NCBI GenBank assembly: GCA_946478525.1 | Contig: CAMLCH010000044.1 | Coordinates: forward strand, 1-11,153 | Origin: Snodgrassella alvi_G | Lineage (GTDB): Bacteria; Pseudomonadota; Gammaproteobacteria; Burkholderiales; Neisseriaceae | DNA: 11,153 bases | Direction: 5' to 3' | Shown: positions 5,806-11,153 of the stretch, in pieces | Position numbering within the stretch: position 1 is the stretch's first letter | How the letters are laid out: each line of letters starts with the position of its first letter | Notes under the pieces: model-generated | Seen by the model: only the letters and a program-made list of their open reading frames with translations | Databases searched by the model: none | Told to the model about the DNA's origin: nothing | Translations under genes and position numbers: made by a program

Positions 5806-7226
5806 GAAACTCAATTTTAAAATTAATACCATGGCTGACAATAGTGCTAAATGGCTGTATCCCTCATATACCCGCTCCCCCAAAAGAAGCCAGTATTAAT
5901 CCACCATCTTATTGGCATGAAAAATTTATTTTTTCTCAACACAATAAAGATGCACAATGGTGGAGGCAGTTAAATGATCCGGTTTTAAATCAGCTAATCA
6001 CTGAAGCTTTAGCATTTAATACTGATGTTGCTCTGGCGCAGACACGTGTTCAACAGGCATTAGCTCAGGAACATGCATTACGTTCTGCACTTCTGCCATC
6101 TGTTAATGCCAGTGCAGGTACAACTCGTCAGAAAAGTCTGAATGCGTTTGGCGTGACCACGATAAATCGTGTTGAACAACCCACTTTTCAAGCTGCATAC
6201 GAATTAGATATTTTTGGCAAAAACCGCAATAACTGGAAATCTGCTCGTTTTAATCGGCTGGCTACGCAGATGGCTGCGGAAAGTATCCGTTTAAGTGTAA
6301 TCAGTGCCACTGTTAAATCCTATATTACCTTGCGTGCACTGGATGAAAAGCTTAAGTTATTAGAGCAAACTCTGGAAGCAAGACAACGAGAATTAAAAAT
6401 TGCTTTTGCTAAATCTAATGTTGGTTATACCTCAAATCTTGAACTGAATCAGGCTCAGGCTGAATATGCCGCAACGCTACAACAAATTCCTCTTGTACAA
6501 TCCAGTATCAGTCAGCAGGAACATGCATTAAGTATGCTGACTGGTCACACCAGTAGCAAAATTGAGCGCGGTTTATCTTTAGCGGAACTCAGAGCACCAT
6601 TGATTCCTGATATATTGCCATCAGATTTGCTGAAGAACCGTCCGGATATTATTCAATCTTCATTGTTATTGGCAGCCAGTGATGCCAATCTGGCCGCGGC
6701 ACAGGCACAATTTTTACCATCTGTTAAAATTAATGCTGCATTTGGGCGAATTTTTTCGACTGCTCCAATCAAAGAACCGGTAAATGTATGGAGTATTGGA
6801 GGCAGTGTGTTAGCGCCTATATTTGAAGGTGGACAAATAAAAGCCAATTTTGATCTGAATGTAGCCAGACGCAATGAAGTAGTATGGAATTATCGTAAAG
6901 TTGTGCTTACTGCCATGAAGGAAGTTGAAGATCAATTATCTATTGGTTTCCACTTACAAGAGCAGGAACAAGCGCTGCAAATTGAACGCGATGCTATTGC
7001 AAGTGCTTTACATCATGCCAGAAATCGTTATCAGGCAGGGTACTCGTCTTATCTGGAAGTACTTGATAGCCAGCGTACTTTATTAAGTGTGCAGAGCCTT
7101 CTGATTCAAAGCAAAGCTGATTATTTAAATTCTCAGGTATCGTTATATCAAGCATTGGGTGGTGGCTGGTCTACAAGTGCTAACCAAGTACAAACATCCA
7201 AGCATATTGAGACTAGCAACCCTTAA
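5802..7226 (+). CDS. Outer-membrane efflux channel lipoprotein, TolC/OprM (NodT) family
   Basis: This trimeric outer-membrane exit duct completes the pump encoded upstream. The 474 residues carry a lipoprotein signal with lipobox LNGC (Cys19), so acylation of the mature N-terminus is expected as in OprM. PPSYWHEKF and DAQWWRQLNDPVLNQLI (50-66) are the usual NodT-family opening. Two repeats of the OEP fold follow: ALLPSVNASAG (97-107) with AAYELDIFGKNRNNW (131-145), and QFLPSVKINAAFG (303-315) with SVLAPIFEGGQIKANFD (335-351). LLKNRPDIIQSSLLLAASDANLAAA (277-301) is the linker signature at the repeat junction, and RYQAGYSSYLEVLDSQRTLL (409-428) is near the C-terminus. AAGG at 5791-5794 is seven bases before the ATG, which overlaps the adaptor stop. 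E. coli EmrAB borrows TolC from elsewhere; here the channel is in the operon. Confidence 0.92.
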   Translation: MRNSILKLIPWLTIVLNGCIPHIPAPPKEASINPPSYWHEKFIFSQHNKDAQWWRQLNDPVLNQLITEALAFNTDVALAQTRVQQALAQEHALRSALLPSVNASAGTTRQKSLNAFGVTTINRVEQPTFQAAYELDIFGKNRNNWKSARFNRLATQMAAESIRLSVISATVKSYITLRALDEKLKLLEQTLEARQRELKIAFAKSNVGYTSNLELNQAQAEYAATLQQIPLVQSSISQQEHALSMLTGHTSSKIERGLSLAELRAPLIPDILPSDLLKNRPDIIQSSLLLAASDANLAAAQAQFLPSVKINAAFGRIFSTAPIKEPVNVWSIGGSVLAPIFEGGQIKANFDLNVARRNEVVWNYRKVVLTAMKEVEDQLSIGFHLQEQEQALQIERDAIASALHHARNRYQAGYSSYLEVLDSQRTLLSVQSLLIQSKADYLNSQVSLYQALGGGWSTSANQVQTSKHIETSNP

Positions 7227-7285
7227 CTTGACAATAAACTAATTTGTCTTTAAATAGCAGAGATGCCAAGCCTGAAATTAATCAG

Positions 7286-7314
7286 ATTGCCATTTAATGT
7301 TGAGTGGCAATTTT
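7286..7314 (+). terminator. Candidate terminator of the efflux operon
   Basis: ATTGCCA (7286-7292) pairs with TGGCAAT (7305-7311) around a 12-base loop and leads into four T. It lies 60 bases after the stop of the channel gene. The stem is short and the T-run modest, so some readthrough is likely; the stronger hairpin at 7541-7573 would catch it. Confidence 0.5.
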
Positions 7315-7486
7315 AGTCTGTAATTTAGCTGACTGGTAACCGATTGTTTAAATATTAACCTCTACTGCCTATAAAAATTATTTTGTAGAATTAAAAGTAA
7401 TTACTATTATTTGTATTCCATACTAGGTGTCATACTAATTTGTAATAATGTTTTCAATATTAATTGTTTATAATAATTAAATGATC

Positions 7487-7526
7487 AATAATTTATATTG
7501 ATCTCTTCTTATCAATATAAATTATT
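7487..7526 (+). repeat. Perfect 16-bp AT-rich inverted repeat
   Basis: AATAATTTATATTGAT (7487-7502) and its exact reverse complement (7511-7526) flank the eight-base spacer CTCTTCTT. It lies between two convergent transcription units, 14 bases from the bidirectional terminator. There is no T-run, so it is not a standard terminator; an RNA stability hairpin, a protein site or a cruciform are possible. Apart from this and the two terminators, the 361-base gap 7227-7587 shows no gene, promoter or other feature that I can support. Confidence 0.85.
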
Positions 7527-7540
7527 AATTTAAACCATGT

Positions 7541-7573
7541 AAAAATGGTCAGAATTAATCTGACCATTTTTTT
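7541..7573. terminator. Strong bidirectional intrinsic terminator between convergent units
   Basis: A perfect 13-bp stem pairs AAAAATGGTCAGA (7541-7553) with TCTGACCATTTTT (7559-7571) around a five-base loop. Plus-strand RNA would end in T7 (7567-7573), and minus-strand RNA in five U (complement of 7541-7545). It starts 14 bases beyond the pilY1 stop codon, so it is the main pilY1 terminator and a second stop for the efflux operon. Confidence 0.92.
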
Positions 7574-7587
7574 ATCACCGCAATATT

Positions 7588-10500
7588 TTAGTTGAAGTAA
7601 CCAGTTTTGATCATGCGCCATGCCAGACGTTTGAAGGTAGTAGCACACATTCTTACCCCAACTAGGCTACCATCTATAGGCTGCGAAGTAACCATGCCTG
7701 GAGGTAGGCGATAACAATTTTCTCCTGGAGGTGAGCCAGGCTCTTTCTGGTCCCCAGAATCACCAGCACGGAGAGGGTTATAGCGGTTATTATTGGTGAA
7801 TCTGAACCCAAGCACACCATTTACACCATAACTACTTTTATGCGTTTTTTCTCCTTTAAGTATGAAGCGGGGGCTGTTTGAATTTATCTTACCACCTGTA
7901 CGAGCATCAAATTGAGTAATACGAGAAAGTATAGAAGATGTTTCAGTTATAGTTCTGATAACACATGGATCAGCTAACGGATTAGAAACATCTTTTCCAT
8001 TTTGAAGCTTACGTAAATTGTAGGATCTGGTAACAACCATGCCTGTAGATTGAATCTGATCCATTGCACTAACTACACGTTCGCCATCTTTATTTAATTT
8101 AAAATACCAACCTTTATCTTTAGAAGGTGACAAAGTTTTATCGGATAATGTTCCTTCCATACCATCTGCTGAATAGTCCATCTCCTGCTGTACTAATTGG
8201 TCTTTAGTGATAACAGGCATCGCATCATTATCAAAGTCATCATATATACCATATATGGCCTGCTGATCTTTATTTTCTAAATCTGTCTGATATAGATCGC
8301 TACCTGTGCCAAATACTACCACTACTTTGTGTTTATTACGTCTATCCTGTGTATCTTTGGCTGGCTCAAATAAAGCCGGAGAGGCGGTAATAGGGCCTTC
8401 TGCTTTAAATATTTTTTTAACTTTCCAGTTATTAGGATTAGGATCACGAATATCAAATCGATAAAGATTGCCCCCATAATCACCGGCATACACTAAATCG
8501 GCAACACCATCATCATTAATATCAAAGATCATAGGGGTAGCTAATCCGCCTTTACCATCTGAAGCGGTTAGTTTTTTGATCAAATGACCTTTAGCATCAC
8601 CAGTACGTTGATAACTGTTAGAACCAACATCCACGCCCAATACATCATAAATATATAATGCCGATTCATTTTGGTGACTTGCCTGACCAGGAAAATTAAA
8701 ACCATTGTTAATAAAAGCAACTTCTCTTAAATGGTCTGTATAAGTATCTGTGGCTGCCAGCGGATCTCTGTTAACTCTGGTTATTGCTATCTTTGGGCTG
8801 CCAACTGTGTAGCCGAATTCGTTGTCAACGCCAGTAGGAGTCTGGAAAAGAAAGAGTTGTTTATACCAGTCACTGTTACTCATATTATCAGCAGCAATCA
8901 CATTACTGTTTGTCAGATCTTGACCACCGATATTCATAGCAAACGCACCACGACCAGCCTGACCCATATTGGAAACCATAAAAATTTGTCTTGGTTTACC
9001 AGATATTTTTGGTGTTCGTACTACGGTAAAACCACCGTTCAACAAATATCTGTGTGGATGGTTACCATCTTTACCGTATGAATTACTTGTCAAATCCTTA
9101 TAATAATGTCTAACTAAATCACTTCCATCAAAACTATTTCGCTCTATCGCCATAGGCATATAGTTTAGTTTAAGATCATAAGGATTTGTATCGTTATTTG
9201 TTGCACGGAATACATATACCATGCCATCATTAGCCGATGTGATCAGATATTTTTGCTTACCATGTTCTGTATCACCAATTGCTACTATAGAATTGTTAAT
9301 TATGTCGCCTATATTACGTTCCTCAGTATTGGTTTTAGGATCTTTACGCTCGCGATATTCCAGAACAAAATCAGGATTTCCAATATTTGCATCAGGTGTT
9401 GAACGGCTATACCAGTTCAGTAAACCATTGAGCCATTCTTTTTGATTTTTATTATTGTTATCAGGGATTTTGAATGTTGCATTATCCAAGCCACTCAGAG
9501 TATTTGAATAAAGATAAGATAATTTCCCGTCATTTAATACTAGTTTACGATTATTAAAAGATGGTTGTTTATCACATTTCTTCATATCGTCAGCAGATTC
9601 ATTCAAATCGTGGAAGCAAAGAGTGCTGCTCCAGTTGCCGGTTTCAACCTGTGCTTTGACGAGTAAATCATTGAGCGAGGTATTGGATTCACCCATAATC
9701 GGATTAGTTATAATATTTTCATGTATCGTAAGTGATGAATCTTTTTTCATTTCTTTGAAAATGGTATCAAAAGCCTCAAATATACCATCTTCATCTGAAA
9801 CGTCATAGAAATAACGCAGGGGGTTTTTATCAGTAGATTCTGGTCTGGGAGATGCTCCATAAAAGAGATATTGCTTAGCTGTATCATCTCTTAAACCAAC
9901 ACCTATGGTAAATGTCATTGCAGTTTGGGTGAAAGGTGTAGTCTTTCCGTTTTTTTCTGTTGCTATTGGGTCAGTAGCTTTCCAATCTTCACCAGCATCA
10001 TCAGTGGTTCTTTTGTTAAATCCACTATGACTACTAATAAGGTGTCTACCATCAGGATCCGCAATATCAGTGTCATAAATATAGTCTCCAAAACTTTTGG
10101 TGCCCAGAGTCTTAGTATAATATTCTAACAAATGAACAAAATCTTTCTTCAGCTCTCTGCTATGTCGTTCTGTATCCCCATCAAAATAACCGTCATAGCC
10201 GAGATCTTTTGAATCAGCCAAGGGTAAACTATTTTTGGATTTACCATCTGTTAATATGATCAGATAGGACTTTTGACAGCGGTATTTCAATTTATTCATG
10301 ACCGTATTTCTGGCTACAGAGTATAATCGTCTGGTAATGTGGGTGCCACCAGCATCGCTTTTCATTTGATAAATAAGATTGTTAACTAACTCATTATTCT
10401 GTGCGCTATCTTCTGTATCAAAAAATTTATTAAAAATAAGATGGTTATTGTTTAATGGTTGAAAGCTAAAATAGAAATCTTTTTGATACTTGGAAACTAA

Positions 10501-11052
10501 TGTTGCCATTGTATTTTTTACATTCCATAATTTACTATTTTTAGTAATAAAACAATAATCAAAACGTTGTATTAAGTGTTCTTCTAATGGTTTACTTGGA
10601 TCATCAGCAATTTCTTCCCCTGACTCTGCATTATGGTTTACATAATAAAGAGTCCAGTCATTGTTTGAGGCAGTATCCCATTGAGCACATTTTTTATTAG
10701 TGTTTAATGACAAACAGGGTATTGTTTGTTGCTTACATACACGTACCTTTCTGTCATCACCTTTATTAGTTTGGTTCATACTACTAGAGTCATCAATGTA
10801 AAATGTAACATTAGATTTGACACTATATCCCAATACTCTCTCAGCTCTACTTTGCAAATGTAGAGGTATATCTGCAAATTGATTTGCATTAGCTGTCATG
10901 TTTAATCCAAGCAGACCCAATGCACTACAAACCGCGATGCTGACTTTTTTAATATATTTTGTTTCATATAAATTCTGAAACTTGCTGCGATCTGTTTTAA
11001 TACTTCTGCTTTTGGAGATTTTTGATAATTTTAGCATATATTTACTTAGCAT
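7588..11052 (-). CDS. pilY1: Type IV pilus tip adhesin/assembly protein PilY1 (Neisseria PilC type)
   Basis: PilY1/PilC proteins sit at the type IV pilus tip and outer surface, promote pilus extension and mediate adhesion. The 1154 residues are close to the usual length (about 1050-1160). A hydrophobic Sec signal (KKVSIAVCSALGLLGL, 35-50) ends in TANA before Asn57; it follows an unusually long 34-residue basic N-region. The N-terminal half is a von Willebrand A-like domain with MIDAS residues DDSSS (87-91), candidate Thr237 (GGTHIT) and LTDG with Asp269. The C-terminal half is the PilY1 beta-propeller: KYLITSANDGMVYVFRA (601-617), GGFTVVRTPKISGKPRQIF (673-691), and DINDDGVADLVYAGDYGG (844-861), the last carrying a calcium loop (Asp844, Asn846, Asp848, Asp852). 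RLAWRMIKTGYFN is the C-terminus. No Shine-Dalgarno precedes the ATG; Met6 is an alternative start. The gene stands alone with its own promoter and terminator, as pilC does in Neisseria and unlike the minor-pilin operon of Pseudomonas. Confidence 0.9.
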   Translation of the reverse strand: MLSKYMLKLSKISKSRSIKTDRSKFQNLYETKYIKKVSIAVCSALGLLGLNMTANANQFADIPLHLQSRAERVLGYSVKSNVTFYIDDSSSMNQTNKGDDRKVRVCKQQTIPCLSLNTNKKCAQWDTASNNDWTLYYVNHNAESGEEIADDPSKPLEEHLIQRFDYCFITKNSKLWNVKNTMATLVSKYQKDFYFSFQPLNNNHLIFNKFFDTEDSAQNNELVNNLIYQMKSDAGGTHITRRLYSVARNTVMNKLKYRCQKSYLIILTDGKSKNSLPLADSKDLGYDGYFDGDTERHSRELKKDFVHLLEYYTKTLGTKSFGDYIYDTDIADPDGRHLISSHSGFNKRTTDDAGEDWKATDPIATEKNGKTTPFTQTAMTFTIGVGLRDDTAKQYLFYGASPRPESTDKNPLRYFYDVSDEDGIFEAFDTIFKEMKKDSSLTIHENIITNPIMGESNTSLNDLLVKAQVETGNWSSTLCFHDLNESADDMKKCDKQPSFNNRKLVLNDGKLSYLYSNTLSGLDNATFKIPDNNNKNQKEWLNGLLNWYSRSTPDANIGNPDFVLEYRERKDPKTNTEERNIGDIINNSIVAIGDTEHGKQKYLITSANDGMVYVFRATNNDTNPYDLKLNYMPMAIERNSFDGSDLVRHYYKDLTSNSYGKDGNHPHRYLLNGGFTVVRTPKISGKPRQIFMVSNMGQAGRGAFAMNIGGQDLTNSNVIAADNMSNSDWYKQLFLFQTPTGVDNEFGYTVGSPKIAITRVNRDPLAATDTYTDHLREVAFINNGFNFPGQASHQNESALYIYDVLGVDVGSNSYQRTGDAKGHLIKKLTASDGKGGLATPMIFDINDDGVADLVYAGDYGGNLYRFDIRDPNPNNWKVKKIFKAEGPITASPALFEPAKDTQDRRNKHKVVVVFGTGSDLYQTDLENKDQQAIYGIYDDFDNDAMPVITKDQLVQQEMDYSADGMEGTLSDKTLSPSKDKGWYFKLNKDGERVVSAMDQIQSTGMVVTRSYNLRKLQNGKDVSNPLADPCVIRTITETSSILSRITQFDARTGGKINSNSPRFILKGEKTHKSSYGVNGVLGFRFTNNNRYNPLRAGDSGDQKEPGSPPGENCYRLPPGMVTSQPIDGSLVGVRMCATTFKRLAWRMIKTGYFN

Positions 11053-11101
11053 GAATAATTGGTTTGTATTAAATGATTAGGCATTAACAAATCTTATATA
11101 A

Positions 11102-11131
11102 ATTATATAGAAAATAAATAACATTTATCAA
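11102..11131 (-). promoter_or_regulatory. Sigma70-type promoter of pilY1
   Basis: On the minus strand, TTGATA (11131-11126) and TATAAT (11107-11102) are 18 bases apart. Transcription from here would start near 11095 and leave a leader of roughly 43 bases. The upstream element, if any, is lost because genuine sequence ends at 11133. Confidence 0.65.
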
Positions 11132-11133
11132 AC

Positions 11134-11153
11134 CTGTCTCTTATACACATCTG
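11134..11153. other. Sequencing adapter remnant (Nextera/Tn5 mosaic end)
   Basis: CTGTCTCTTATACACATCT at 11134-11152 is exactly the 19-base engineered Tn5 mosaic end, and the next base G fits one of the two standard Nextera adapters. It lies at the very end of the window, as expected of untrimmed read-through at a contig end. Natural IS50 ends differ from this hybrid sequence, so a real transposon is unlikely. Confidence 0.96.

Noticed and set aside
1..11133. Neisseria DNA uptake sequence (GCCGTCTGAA)
   Set aside because: I saw no full copy on either strand; GTCTGAA near 6139 lacks the GCC part. Absence is consistent with genera outside Neisseria itself but proves nothing.
1..11133. CRISPR array, IS element or rRNA
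   Set aside because: No regularly spaced direct repeats, transposase-like frames or rRNA motifs were found.
11134..11152. End of a natural Tn5/IS50 element
   Set aside because: The sequence is the hybrid mosaic end made for in vitro libraries, with no transposon sequence beyond it.

Overview
The window looks like a contig end from a low-GC betaproteobacterium of the Neisseriaceae. Snodgrassella or a close relative is my best guess, from the stand-alone Neisseria-type PilC/PilY1 tip protein, the UraA-type permease, and base composition that is moderate in the genes and strongly AT-rich between them. This placement is an inference; no rRNA or other species marker is present. The right end is not bacterial: the last 20 bases (11134-11153) are the transposase mosaic end used in Nextera-type libraries, so the contig stops in sequencing adapter.

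Left region (1-1000, minus strand, very AT-rich): a wrecked phage-type (GH24) lysozyme gene is followed after 10 bases by an intact-looking lipoprotein gene that runs off the left edge. The lysozyme is readable only by changing frames, but its TIGYGH-like, central and C-terminal motifs appear in the right order. The layout suggests a decayed peptidoglycan-cleaving effector with a surviving periplasmic lipoprotein that may have been its immunity factor. A tRNA-Thr(UGU) gene with a good promoter and a terminator (1013-1172, minus) marks the edge of this tract.

Middle (1292-7314, plus strand): a monocistronic NCS2 uracil permease gene with its own terminator, then a three-gene efflux operon: a 14-TM MFS pump, a membrane-fusion adaptor and an outer-membrane lipoprotein channel. 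The last two genes overlap by ATGA. Together they would form an EmrAB/FarAB-like tripartite pump that carries its own outer-membrane exit. An unexplained terminator-like hairpin lies just upstream of the operon.

Right (7487-11131): the 361-base gap between the convergent efflux operon and pilY1 holds an intrinsic terminator candidate, a perfect 16-bp AT-rich inverted repeat and a strong bidirectional terminator. Then comes a full-length minus-strand pilY1/pilC gene for the type IV pilus tip adhesin/assembly protein, with complete MIDAS residues, a calcium-loop motif and an upstream sigma70-type promoter that ends two bases from the adapter.
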